A stretch of DNA of 64,000 bases from contig JABYQQ010000004.1 of the NCBI GenBank assembly GCA_022605405.1, positions 1,240,001 to 1,304,000 on the forward strand, given 5' to 3'. Below the pieces are notes generated by a model. The model was not told the origin of the DNA and did not search any database. It saw only the letters and a list, made by a program, of their open reading frames with translations. This DNA comes from Earliella scabrosa. Its lineage: Eukaryota; Basidiomycota; Agaricomycetes; Polyporales; Polyporaceae. The translations under genes and the position numbers were made by a program. Positions 23,942 through 35,809 of this stretch are shown in pieces; within the stretch, counting starts at the first letter, position 1, and each line of letters starts with the position of its first letter.

Positions 23942-26900
23942 ATGGCTGCCTATCTAGAGACTCCCTCCAGAGTATGGCGCCGCATCCAAGAAGATCAAGA
24001 CAGAGACATGCCGTCTCTTCCTTCCCTACCTGCTTTCGAGGATTCCGCGGTACCCCAGTCCATGGACGAAAGTCAGGAAGATAGCATGGAGATGGAGATT
24101 GCATCCCCAATTCATTCCACCCCCGTCGTACTCTCCCATGTTGCTTCTACAGTTCGTGCGCCCTCTAGCACGTCAAGCACCGCGCGCTTCGCACAATCCC
24201 TTGCCTCTCGCTCGTCCAAATCGTCACTTTCAGCTTCGCGCGGCTTTGCGGCTAGCCATCCCGCCGAGTACAGCTTCGATGTGAGCTCGATACCTAGCAT
24301 CCCCATCCACCGGGACGACAGCGGAGAGATAGAAATCCGGAGCAGCGACCAGGACACAGAGAGTTCTGTGCCAGAAGTGTATCTGCCACCTCCGCTGGAC
24401 GACAACCTTGAGGAGGATTTGGATTTGTCAGACGCGCTGCAATCTGTCAGTCGTGCCAACTCCCCTCCGCTGGACGACGGGCAGACTCCTCGCAAGAAGT
24501 CTGATTACGACTACTCCGTAAGCCTACGGTCTGAGCCCAAGGTATGTTCCGATCATCCCCCCATGCGTATTTCTGCTAAACTTTCATAAGCCATCTCCGT
24601 TTGACAAGATGCGGAATATCTCCTTCCGTCGACCACTTTCGAGGACAAGAACCCCCTCCCTCACGCGCACCATCTCATCTCCATCATCTTCGGCGTCGAA
24701 CTCAACACCCCACAGCTCCCGCTCGGTCCGCTACCAACGTACCGAGAATGATCCTCCCCTCGCTGCATTGACTGTGCCCCTTCCCCGGTCCGCAACGGCA
24801 TCACCTGCCATAACGTCGCGCGTAGAGGAGCGCGACTTGACTCAGATGAATCTCAGCTCGGAGTTTCCAAGCGCTGCGTCTGACGAGTCCGCGGATCCCA
24901 CCGAGCTGCTGCCAGACATCGCTGCAGAGAAGGAAGCGGAACAAGCTGAGATGGAGCGTAGTCAAGCCAGTCAATTCGATGACCAGTCCTCCCAACGTTC
25001 GCGAGAACCGACATTCTCGTCTGAAGAGGCTCCCTCCGGCGAACACAGCAGGAGTCAAAGTGGCTCTCGTGGGATGCGATCTCCAACGCCTCTCTCGGTC
25101 GCATTCTCTTCGCCTGCCTCAGCTCTGTTTACTCCTACTCCCGCATTCCAGCCCAGACCTCGAGCTCGGTTTGGCGGCGCGTTCTCTCCGTCTACCACGC
25201 CGGCCCTCCCAACAACCACCCCGCAGCAGCACACAGTTCGCTTTGAAGATGACGTTGAAGAGACTCCGAGGCCACGCTTCGAGGCGGATGAAGAGCAAGA
25301 TGACCACAACGATGAGGATCCCACAACCCCTCACACACATAAGCGGTCATTCTTGCTATCTGTGATCAACTCGACCGCTCGACCGCGGCTGCGACATCCC
25401 ACCCCGCATCCTGGCAATTCAGGGGATGAATCAGAATCGCAAGTAGAGATGACCCCCGCCGCAACACCCGGAACGAACCTTCGACACGCCTTCGCAGGGA
25501 TCACCCCACGACCGGGAGCGCGCAGGCGGCTATCGCAGCCACTCCCGCAACCCTTCATCCCTGCGTCCGACTCGGGCTCCGGGTCAGAGTCGCCGTATGA
25601 CCATGCGGTGGACCGCGCGTCATTCGTGTCGACCGCATCCTCGCACGACCTCACAACGCACGCGCGCGCGAACGCGTCCTTTGACCCCGTCATGGGTCTC
25701 GCGGAGCGCGGGCACGGTGTAGGTCGTTTCAACGCTACAAAGCTCAACGCGTACCTCCATGGGCTGAACCGGCGCTTGCAGGAGGAGAACGAGATGCTCG
25801 TCGCCCGTTTGCGCGCGGTTGAGGAGAAGGCGGGGAGCGAGGCGAGTGGGTCGCCTGCCTCGGCGGCAACTGGGTCCACGTCATCGGACCACGACCGGGT
25901 GCAGCAGCAAGGACGTCGCGCGAGTGGTGGGGGGCGACGCGTGAGTGCTGGGCCTGCATTGGGTCTTGGAGACGTCGCGGAGGATGTTGCGGAAGTGTGG
26001 CTGGAGGAGAAGGCTGCGCTCGAGGATATGCTTGAGGAGCTGAAGGAGGAGCTGGAGGCGCGCTCTGCCGAACTAGAGACGCGTTCCGCCGAGCAGGCCA
26101 AAGCTGAAGAAGCTCTCGAAGCTGAACGAGCCGAACGCGCGCGGGACAAGGAGCGGTGGCGAGAACGCATGGCCGAGGTCGAGAAGGGCGTCGAGGGCAT
26201 TGTAACAGACCTCGAGAGGCGAATCGTCGAGGCCGAAGATGCTGCGAAGCGCGCGGAGGCGGACAAGGCGGAGGGCATCAAGGACGCCGAGCGACGGCTC
26301 GCGGTTGTGATGGTCGAGAAGGATGTCCTGGCGGAGCGAATCAAGAAGGCGGAGAGCGCGCTCGAGAGCGGCCGGGACCTCGGTGCGGAGTTGAATGTCG
26401 CGAACGAACGGCTTGCAAAGACCGAAGGCGAGCTGCAGAATGCGCGGCGGCAGATCAAGGAGCTCGAGGACGAGGTCATGGCCTCGGACGAGCGACTTGA
26501 CGAAGCTGAGAGCACTCTGGCGGAAGAGAAGAGGCGTACAACTGCGTTGGAGGAGGAGTTGCGCTCAAAGATGGAGGCGTTGTCCGATGCAGTGCATTCC
26601 GTCGAGGAGCTCGAGGAGGAGCTGCACAAGACCCGTGCGCAGCTTCGCCAGGCAGAAGCTGCGATCACCCAGGACGAGTCCGACGCCGCTGCTGACCATG
26701 CATGCATCCGAGACCTGGAACGACAACTTGCCAGCACCAAACAGCGCATCGAGAGCCTGGAGGCCGAGCTGGAGGAAGAGAGGCAGGAGAACGACCGCCT
26801 GGTCGAGGACGGCGACAAAGCTTCCGAGCTCGCCCGCCAGATGGAAGACGCACTTCAAGCAGCCGAGCAGAAGATGCTCGAGGATGAACAAGAGGTGGCT

Positions 26901-29588
26901 ACCCTCAAGTCCACGATCGCGTCCCTGGAGCGTGCCGCAGAGAAGACGCAGGAGCGATCAATGCTTCAAGCCGGACCTTCTCAGAGCGCTGTCGCGTACG
27001 ACTTGCAAGCGGAAGTCGAGGCCCTTGAGTCCGAGCTGGACGACGCGAACAAAGAGATCGCCCGCCTCCGCACCGTCCTTGCCCAGTCACCTGCGCGCAA
27101 AGCCATCGAGAGAGCCAAGGATGCACGGATAGAGCTCCTTGAGAAGGAGAGGGACGACCTGATGGACAGGCTCAAGTCGATGAGGAATCAGAGCGGCATC
27201 TTCGGTACCCCGGTCAAGATGGGCAACGGCAGCGGCATGTCACCTCTCCATCGACAGCTCCTCAACTTGTCCTTGAAGAGTCCGAAGACGCCGGGCGGAC
27301 CGATGTTGGACGTGAGTCGTAGTGCTTGTGTCTGTGTTGCTGCAGCTAATTCATGTTCTCGCAGTTCTCTTGGCTTCAGAACAGCATGCACGACCCCACT
27401 GTTGCCCCCCTGGTCACCGAGTTGGCGAGGCTGCACCAGGAGCTCGACCGCGCCAACGCCAGCATCGACGAGAAACTCGACCGGCTTGAAGATGCGGGCT
27501 TCGGTGTCGTCGAGCTGACGGAGCAGCTCGAGGACGCACGCGCGAACATTGTCACGCTCGAAGACGAGATCGCGAAGATGAGTCGGCGGGAAGAGCGTCG
27601 GATTCGCCGCTTGCAGCGCTTGAGGTGCACGAAGTGTCGGACCAAGATCGACATGCGTGGGCTCCAGAGCACCGGTGACGGCGACGAGAGGTGGGTCACC
27701 TTGGTGTCTCTGATGATGGACGTAGCTGACAACGTCACAGTTCCATCCTCGAGGCGTCAACAATGAGCATGCCAGCTGAGCCACCCACACCACCCACCCG
27801 TACAACGGAGGCGCTGCGGGCGGAGCTCAGGGAGGTCAATTCTCAGTTAGACTCCATGAAGTCGGCCTGGGAAGATGAGCGGCGCAAGCTGCTCGGAGAG
27901 AACGCTGTGTTACAAGATGCGGCCACCCGTCTCAATGCAGAAGTTCGCGATGCCAAGGACGAGCTGCGCAAGTACGCCAGCGCTGAGCGGGCTGGTGAAC
28001 GAGCCCGTGCCAGTGTTGAGAGTGTGAGCACCACCGTACTACATCCTCAAGGGCATGTCTGACCGATCGCATCCACAGGAGCTCGCCAGGGCGAAGCAAA
28101 CCATGGAAGAGCTTGAGGCCGAACTCAAGGCTGAACGCAGTCGTCTTCGTGCGCTCACGACGGAGCAGACCCGGGCTCAACGCGAGAAGGAAGCCGTTCT
28201 CCTCGACCTGCGCCGAACAGAATCTGTAGGTGACCGGATTGGTCGCATCATGAAGTGCTGACATGAGGTGATCGCAGGATATGGCCGACGTGAGGCAGCA
28301 ACTGCAGGACTTCAAGCAACAGAACCACGATCTCGAGAGGGAGCTGCGGAGCAACGCAAACGCCGAGCAGAAGGCCCGTCTGCTCGAAGCCAAGGTCGCG
28401 GAGAACCTGGAGAACATCGAGCAGCTGCGCCAAGAACGCTCCATGCTCGCAGCGGACCACAAAGAGCTCCAGCGTCGCTATGCGAAGGCTTCGGAGGTTC
28501 GATCGTGCCATTGCGTTCTCGTGACGCGCTATGCTGACTCTAGATTGCAGGAGGTGAACAGGCTCAAGGGCGAGTTCGTGTCTTCTCAGACGTCGCACGA
28601 CCACCGCCGCCACGAACTGGACTTGCGCGTGCTGGAGATTGAGGATCTACGACGAGCACTGTCCAATCAGGCGTCCGAGCTCGAGCGCGTCGAGGCGGAG
28701 AAGGCGCGCATGGCAGCCGAGAAGGGCGATGTCGCACGTACGGTGGCTGCGCTCGAGGCCGATCTCCGTCGTGTGCGCCGCGATGCGGAGGCGTTTGGAC
28801 GCGACCTCAAGGCTCTCCGAGCACAGAAGGACCGCATGGAGGAAGAGCGACGCGAGGAGCGCTCGAAGGCCGACCGTGCTCAAAAGCAAGCTCAGGCTCA
28901 ACTGCGCGTCCTCAAGGAGGAACTCGACGGGCAGAAGGAGAAGACCAGGGAGGCGAGGGAGTCGTTGAAGGGGCACGTCTGCGTGGTGTGAGTGGACCTG
29001 TTGCAACGCAGGGAGGACACGGTGACTGACATCATTGACCCAGCGATGATAGCCAGCTAGTGGCTCTCAGGCAGCAGCACAACCAGGAGTGCAAGGGTCT
29101 GATGGTGCAGATCCGGTACTTGAAAGCGAAGTTCACGCGCGAGTCGACCTTTCGCTCCGACCTTGCGTACCAGAAGCAGTATCTTCTTGTCCTCATGGCA
29201 CGTTTCGAACGCAGGTGTGTGCGATAGTCCTCGTGCGTCTTTGCGGAATCTAAACTAGCCGACCGCCAGCGAAGGGAAGATACTGGCAGCAATAGCTCGT
29301 ATTGGATTCCCAGCCCCACCTAAGCCTCTTTCTGCGACAATCAGACGACGCACCCTGCGGAGCGTGGCCTACACCATTCTGTTCCTGCACCGGACGAAGT
29401 GAGTGGATGTTGCCGAGATTGGTGGTTTGGAGTTGACATGGCTGTGCAGACGGGCGAGTGAGCAATGGCGGCAACACAGAGCTGCGAAGCCTGCCATCGA
29501 AGCTGCTCTGCAAGAAGTACGCAAACGCCGTATCGCGACCTCAGCGACAGCAGGCAAATCCGCTAGCCGCATCGCCACGAAGACGTAG
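23942..29588 (+). CDS. pcp1: Pericentrin/Pcp1-like spindle pole body protein
   Basis: Ten exons: 23942..24541, 24591..27311, 27365..27690, 27741..28023, 28079..28225, 28278..28496, 28551..28987, 29044..29214, 29270..29398, 29450..29588; 1723 residues. The N-terminal ~570 residues are Ser/Pro-rich. Around residue 580, GVGRFNATKLNAYLHGLNRR-LQEEN resembles the Cnn/gamma-tubulin-complex recruiting region. Then comes about 1000 residues of heptad coiled coil. The C-terminus (residues ~1590-1690) has IRYLKAKFTRES, DLAYQKQYLLVLMARFE and LRSVAYTILFLHRTKRASEQW, a PACT-like calmodulin-binding/SPB-targeting domain. Known members (S. pombe Pcp1, yeast Spc110) anchor the gamma-tubulin complex at the nuclear face of the spindle pole. 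The intron at 28497-28550 is 54 nt and open in frame; it is called because it breaks the coiled coil and has a CTGAC branch point. Confidence 0.85.
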
Positions 29589-29869
29589 AGGTCCAACGAT
29601 TGTAGGACGGTTCTCCCCCTTGCAGCATGTGTATCATAACGATTCCATATCATGTCTCATGTCACCACTACATACTTGCCATTGTCGCCTAATAATCTAC
29701 TTGTAGCTTTACGCAAGACATGTTGACAGCCCGCTGTATGTACATGAGCAAAGCCAGACGTTGAAAATCATAACAGTTCTGGCTTTCTCTGGGCGGGCTG
29801 ACAGCTAGAAACCGGAGTTATGGTGACTCGGGAGCAAAACGACGGTCGAGTCGGACTTCCCCCTGTAAC
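29589..29869. other. Intergenic
   Basis: 3' flank of the SPB gene up to the tRNA. No further gene seen. Confidence 0.3.
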
Positions 29870-29874
29870 AAAAA
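29870..29874 (-). terminator. Pol III T-run of tRNA-Arg copy 2
   Basis: AAAAA on the plus strand gives TTTTT on the transcribed strand about 22 nt beyond the tRNA 3' end. This is the first adequate RNA polymerase III stop, so the primary transcript would have a longer trailer than copy 1. Confidence 0.5.
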
Positions 29875-29896
29875 CAAAGGAATTGAAGCCCCGTCG

Positions 29897-29975
29897 TGAC
29901 CACCGCAGGGGTCGAACCTGCAATCTCCTGATTACCCGATCGTAGTCAGACGCGTTGCCATTACGCCAGGCGGCC
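29897..29975 (-). tRNA. tRNA-Arg(ACG) with 7-nt intron, copy 2
   Basis: The mature sequence is identical to the copy at 7.1 kb: the same acceptor, D-, anticodon and T-arms and anticodon ACG. The intron after A37 is seven bases (TCGGGTA) instead of six. Flanks are unrelated, so only the tRNA body is conserved between the copies. It sits between two divergently unrelated protein genes. Confidence 0.9.
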
Positions 29976-30066
29976 TCATCTGTTGCAGGCCTATAGATTA
30001 TACCTAGGGTCATGTGAGGACTACGCAAGTGACTTGGCTCTCTCGGAGACCCGGCTGGCGGTACTT

Positions 30067-31254
30067 ATGTATGACTTTCGACGTTCGTACTCGATGCTGT
30101 CGAGGTTAGCAACTTGTTCGTCGAGATCAGTCACGCGACTCCCGCTCTCAAGCTACTCTAGGTCAAGATCGTTACTACTCGTCAAACCCTCTTCTGTGTC
30201 TTGCTCTCTGAATCGCTCCCCGCTCTTCCATCGTGCACTTAGTTATGGGTCGTCCCCCGGCTCGCCCACCCCTCGTCCTTCGCCTGACAAGAAGCCCCCC
30301 CTGCTGGTCCGTGAAAACATATACACGCTTCCAAACCTTCTCACCGTGTCGCGAATCATCGCCTGCCCCGTCCTCGGTCTCGCCATAGTAAACGACAAAC
30401 TCTATCTCGCGACCGGTCTCCTCGTCTATGCTGGGCTCACGGATCTGGTCTGCCGTCTCCTTAGCTCGTCCGTGACGCCCGCTTGAGCTCGCTCGTCCCC
30501 AGGTTGACGGATACCTTGCCCGGAGGTTCAAGATGCAGTCTGTCATGGGGACGATATTGGACCCAGCGGCGGACAAGATACTCATGACCACGCTGACGGT
30601 CACGCTCGCAATGAAGGAGCTCATACCCGGTGCGTCTCTGTCTCGTCGTGTCATCCTTGTTACCATTGGCGTTTATACCTCCACATTATCCTTCATCAGT
30701 CCCTGTCGCAGTCATCATCCTCGGACGCGACGTCCTGCTCAGTCTTGCCGCGTTCTACATCCGCTACACGTCTCTGCCTCCTCCAGTGAGTGTCCCGTTC
30801 GCGTGTCGTCGACATCACGTGACCAATGGCCTCAGAAAACGTTCACTCGGTATTGGGACTTCTCCATCCCTTCCGCCGAAGTACGTCCAACGATGATCAG
30901 CAAGGTGAACCACTCGTTCTGTCCGTTCCCAGCGGCCACTGACTACAGCTCTGGCAGGTCAACACGGCGCTACAGCTGCTTCTCATGGGTACTGCGACCG
31001 TTAGCCCAATTCTCCCTGTGGACATTGGTGTTCCCCTTCAAGCCCTGCAGTACGTCGTCCGAATTGAAATGGATGGAATATGTCACCCTCACTCACCTTA
31101 TCTTAGGTGGATTGTCGCAGGTACAACTATATGGAGCGGCGCGTCGTACTTATTCGCAAAGGATGGTTTCCGGATTGTATCTTCCGCAGCCAAGGGTCGC
31201 CCACCTTCAGGTCCTTCGCCGCCATCCACGCCGCCTCCTTCCTCTCCCCCATGA
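30067..31254 (+). CDS. CRD1: Cardiolipin synthase (CMP-forming), mitochondrial
   Basis: Six exons: 30067..30447, 30503..30629, 30700..30785, 30836..30904, 30958..31049, 31107..31254; 300 residues. The CDP-alcohol phosphatidyltransferase signature is complete: VDGYLARRF with D129, G130, A133, R134, then G143, D147 and D151 in GTILDPAAD. Downstream KTFTRYWDFSIPSAEVRPT, TALQLLLMG and the hydrophobic segments match Crd1-type enzymes. The enzyme joins CDP-diacylglycerol and phosphatidylglycerol to make cardiolipin in the inner mitochondrial membrane. The N-terminus is Arg/Ser-rich without acids (LSRLATCSSRSVTRL), as expected of a mitochondrial presequence. The start may be ATG 30067 or the in-frame ATG 30094. 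The first intron's donor, GTCTGC, is non-consensus but needed to join LTDL to VDGY. Confidence 0.87.
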
Positions 31255-31452
31255 TGTTCTCCCGCCTGACTTGCATGGAAAATTTGTTATGACAGCGATC
31301 GTAGGAGATACGTCGTTGTAAACTACCTTGGCCCACTTATAATGACGTCTATTGCCATTCTCGCATGGGACCGTACGGCATCACGATCCTGCATACCTCG
31401 ATCGACTGACACGCAATCGAAAAGTTCCATCCTGTGGAGTTCGAACGCGATG

Positions 31453-33261
31453 TCACTCCTTCCGGTCCACAAACAGAAGCCCGTCGTGCGACGCAAACAC
31501 GGAAACGGAAGGATCTCCATGCAACTGCGACGCTCCCTCCGGCCGAGCGATTCGGTACGGGAGCGTAGAGCGCACCGCGCCTCGGAACACCGACGCCTCG
31601 TCCTCCGGATAACAATCCGAGATCCACTCTTGGGCGGCGGCGGCGGGCAGAGCACCGCCTTCTCCGTCGTTCGCTGCCGCAAGGGGATGCAGATCAAACA
31701 CCACCGTCTCCGCAGCGCCAGCTCGATAGTCGGACAACGAAGGGAAGGAGCGGATCGCCACACGCGACCCCCTCGAGTCGACACCCTTCAGCACGCTGCC
31801 TGGCGGGAGGATCACCAGGCGCGCGCCTGGCCCGCAAGCGATCCACTCGTCCCACGGAACGGAGGGAGGTTCTGCGTGGTGGACGGCAGGGGCGCCGATT
31901 CGGCGGCGCAGAACCTCGGCTATGGTTGCGAGAGGGATGAAAACGATGACAGGGACGAACACCGGCGTCTCGCGGCGCGTGTCTCGTATGTGGTAGGTCA
32001 GGGCTAAGACTGTGAGGGTGGGGTCGGATTGGAAGTGTGGGGCACCGTTGGTACCGCTGTACGTTGGCGGTCGGCGGATGCTGATGGCGCAGTAGCCCGG
32101 CAGGGCGAGTCGTTCGTGTGCTAGCGGAGGTAGTTGGAACTGACATACAGCCTGGACTTGCGTGTGCGCTGGGATGGTGCAGAAAAAGACGTCGGTGCCG
32201 ATGGTCTGTAAGATATGGGCGCTGTCCATGAGACGGTATTGTGCGTGACATGTTCGAAGTGCCCTGGTGGGGCTGTCCTCGACCTGATGGGGGTAAGTAT
32301 GCGTTGGTTGACAACAACATCGGGGTGATACTTGGTGCTGCGAGAACTCACGCAAGTCGTGTGACGCCACACAAGCTCGCCGGTCTTCCAGTTGTGGACG
32401 TGCATTTCGGGGGCGACCAGGTGCTCGAATATGGTCCACGCGATGAGGCCATCAACAATGCATAGCTCTGCATCTACCCATCCCGTGAGGGAACGCGGGA
32501 GGACCCAGGGCAGCCTCGCGTTCCGAGCCGAGGGATGGGGCGCCCCGTTTCCCGAGAGCGACATTAGATAGCATACATGCTCTCTATTGCAGCTTAGTGA
32601 GTGTGTTGAGTCAACCGCACCCCAGACATGAAGCTCACCTTTCTGGATCCTGGTCCCAGCCTATCATCGCAATCAAGTCCTGGGCGTCGTCGACGGCAAC
32701 AAACAGGTCGTGTCGAGCCGCATCCAAGTTGTCCCCGTAGACATCCAAGTAGTGCCCATAGTGCACGTGCCAGGACTGTTCAGGGAGGCGGGAGAAGAAG
32801 GACGCCGGTCTGTGCACACGGAGGGACCTGGCCTCTTCTCCGAGGCGGTAGACCAGGACATCGCCTCCTGACCTGGAGTTCACCGAGTATCGGGAGGGTC
32901 CAGACAGCAGCAATACGAGGTGAAATGGAATTCGGTTGGTATTCCATGCGGACTGGTGGGCGTGCAGGGCCTCGGATCGTTCGAGGGTTGACGCTGCACT
33001 GGGCGGACCGTTCACCATGCCTGCAATGGCGAGTTTGATCTGGTACTGCAGCACGAGCGAGGTCTTGATGATACCGCGCCAAGTACGGCAGATCTTAGGG
33101 TGGAGTAAGTGCCAATACCTGAGTTCGATAAGCACCTATTCGTGAGACTATACCTTCCGACATGTCAGCAAGTCGCCTCCGTCTAACTCCTGGAGAAACT
33201 TCGTCTGAAGCTCTTCTGGTAAGGCCAGTATGTGTAGTGAGGGTCCAACAGACATTGGCAT
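31453..33261 (-). CDS. F-box protein
   Basis: Four exons: complement(31453..32283, 32352..32583, 32639..33093, 33154..33261); 541 residues. The N-terminus LALPEELQTKFLQELDGGDLLTCRK-ICRTWRGII is an F-box with an intron (60 nt, phase 0) through its second half. The remainder is the beta-rich body common to basidiomycete F-box proteins, with segments such as VHNWKTGELVW, and a typical C-terminal block ending HDGLLFVDRKE. By family it should bind Skp1 in an SCF ubiquitin ligase and present an unknown substrate. The acceptor before exon 3 is ambiguous (two AGs four bases apart); the upstream one keeps the frame open. It is tail-to-tail with the cardiolipin synthase gene. Confidence 0.82.
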
Positions 33262-33577
33262 CGTAGGGATCGAATAGTTCGTCTGTAGACTGGAGCACTT
33301 GCGTTGAGTGACAGTACGTAGCAACGACGCCACGGCTGCCAGCGACGTCGACGTCGCACTGCAGCTGCACAGGCGCCAACTGAAGACGCTAGACGATCGA
33401 ACTGCCTCTCGAGCACTTGAACAGGAATCACCCGTGCAATGCTGTAGCAAGGTGCGAGAGAAGTCACACTATCTTACGTAGTGCATTGTAAACCTACGCG
33501 AAGTACAGTAGGAGGAGGCTATGCAATAGTAGTGGGTGGAGGTACAACAAATGGCGCAAACCCTAAATAAATACCAT

Positions 33578-34959
33578 TCATAGCTTAGCCTTGCCCGCCA
33601 CCGACACCTTCGCCGCGTTCTCCTGCAGGATCTTTGCCGCGTCGTTCACCATGTTCTCCACGATCTCCTTCGCCGGGAGCACTTCGTGGATGAGCGCCGC
33701 CACGCGGCCGATGAGCCATGCGCGCGCCTCGAGCGACTTTTCGGGGTGGTCCTTCAGGTCGTGCTCGACGGGGATGATGCCCTTCGACGTGAGCTCCTTG
33801 ATCTCCGCCTGGCGGTTGTTGTTCCTGTACTCCGCATAAGCTACGTGCGCTCCAAGCTACCTTGGGGGTAGGGCTCACCAGTCGTCGACATAGGGTGTCC
33901 TGCGCACGCGCAGAGGGCGGCCGGTGTAGATGAGCGTCGTGACCGCGTCCTCGTAGCCCGCGCTGAGGACAGCCTCCTTGTGCGCCTTGGGCGCACCCGC
34001 CTCCTTGCTCGCGACGAAGCGCGTGCCGACCCAGACGGCCTGCGCGCCCCACGAGAGGTTCGCGGCGAGCCCCCGGCCGTCGTAGACCGCGCCGGCACCG
34101 ATGACGTAGACGGGCTTGCCCGTGAGGGGCGACGTGCGCGTCTTGCAGATGTCGACGCACGCGGGGATGAGGAGGGTCGCGGGGATGTCGCCCGTGTGGC
34201 CGCCGCCCTCGCCGGCCTGGGCGCAGATGAGGTCGCAGCCGACGTCGAGGGCCTTCGTGACGTGCTTCGGGTGGCCGACCATCTGCATCGGGACGCGTCC
34301 GGGGGCTCAGACCTCCCGCTCGGGCGCTAGGGGAGAGGGGGGCACTCACGTTCATAACGACAATGCCCGCTTGGTGGAGCTTCTCGACGACCCACTTAGG
34401 GGGCACGCCGACGGCGCAGACGAAGAGCTTTGTCTTCTCCTCGATGATGACGTCGATCAGCTCGGGTAGCTGGCCCTTCGTGTAATCGTACTGCGATTCC
34501 GCGTCGTAAGACCCACCGCGCACAAGGAGGATGAGATGGGAAAGGGCTCACGTTGGTCGCGCGCGCACCGCCGCCGACCTGGGGGAGCAGCAGATCGACG
34601 CCAAAGGGTGCATTCTTGTCGACAAGGTCATCCTTGAGTGCCTTGATCTTCGCGTCGGGAAAAAGAATTGCTGGAATGAGCACGAGCGCAAGTGGGGATG
34701 CGGCCGGAGGAAGGGACGCACCTGCGACCGGAGAATTTTGGGCGTGTACCCTATACCACCAATCACACCCAGTCCACCCGCGTTGGTCACCGCGGCAGCG
34801 AGCTCGGGGCCGGCTGCGACGTTCATCCCTGGACGGTGTCGCAAGAGAGATTGGTCAGGTCGCCGAACCCTCTCCGTGCGTTGCGACGTGCTCACCTGCG
34901 AGGAGGATGGGGTGCTTGATGCCGAAGAGCTCGGTAACGGGAGTAGTGATGGTGGCCAT
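33578..34959 (-). CDS. Nitronate monooxygenase (2-nitropropane dioxygenase family)
   Basis: Six exons: complement(33578..33824, 33879..34282, 34350..34490, 34552..34647, 34722..34828, 34896..34959); 352 residues. The order of motifs is that of FMN-dependent NMO TIM barrels: FGIKHPILLAGMN at the start, TNAGGLGVIGGIGYTP, then DLLLPQVGGGAR, FVCAVGVPPKWVVEKLH, and the phosphate/catalytic region LICAQAGEGGGHTGDI with its His. GAVYDGRGLAANLSWGAQAVWVGTRF follows. The enzyme oxidises toxic alkyl nitronates such as propionate 3-nitronate, using FMN and O2. The last intron ends at TACAG (33825-33827), which yields DW-NNNRQAEIKELTSKG; nearer AGs break the frame. No targeting sequence seen, so probably cytosolic. 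Confidence 0.9.
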
Positions 34960-35809
34960 AGCGGATGAAACGGAGACGATGTGGGGGAAATGAGGGGAAA
35001 TGAAGGAGGAGGCGGATGAGGAGAGTCAGGGTTTTATGAACGCGTCGAGGTCGGTGCGGCCGGTACGTCAATTGCCGGCATGTGAATCCTGTTGCGCGGT
35101 CTCGGATCACGGGCGCTTCAGAGGCAAACGGCTCGTCTTCCGCTCTCGCACAATCAGTCAACGTCCAACGTCTTCCTGGAATCTGAACAAGCGGACGACT
35201 ACTGAGGTTTTGAATATGATGCTGCACTGAGAGAGGGTAAGAGCAGTTATCGTGATACGAAAAGTAAAGGTCGACCGTCCGGAGGCGACCGATTGCGGGG
35301 TACCCCGCATCCTGCGCAAAATCTATAGTGCCACCTGGTGGCCCCATCACGGCGCCCTGGGGCAATCGGGTTCGGAACTTATTCAACACCGAAAGATCTG
35401 GGCCCCCGCCGCAGTAAGAGGACGGTGGCGAGTTGCATATGTAAGGCTTGGTGTGTCATGGTCAACGTAGAAGACGGTCAACGGCCCCGCCAAAGGGATT
35501 ATTAGGATAGAAGTGCTGTTCAGACTCCATGCGATACGATTATTCCTGAATACAGAATGGATGCGGGAACGTCGCGGACATGGCCGTCCGAGGTATATAG
35601 CGGGTACAGCAAGAGAGCGATGAGGACGAGGGGAGACAGTCGAGGATGGTGGAGGAGAGATGACGGGATGCGGATGGAGAGCGAATGAGGGGGAAGGGGC
35701 AGACAGGGAAGGAGAGTGTAAGTGATGCGGTCGAATAACGAAATCAGGAAGGATGTCAACGTCCCAGGCGTGGTCGAAGTCAATGTCGTGATCAAAGTCA
35801 AGAAGGCAG
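34960..35809. other. Intergenic
   Basis: Upstream region of the nitronate monooxygenase gene and 3' flank of the She3-like gene. Short frames only; no gene supported. Confidence 0.35.

Noticed and set aside
25331..26818. 495-codon open frame on the minus strand
   Set aside because: Ser/Ala/Arg-rich antisense shadow of the Glu/Arg/Leu coiled coil of the Pcp1-like gene; no start context or domain.
33585..34523. 312-codon minus-strand frame across the nitronate monooxygenase gene
   Set aside because: Runs through introns and changes to Arg/Pro/Gly nonsense; the six-exon model gives the full conserved enzyme.
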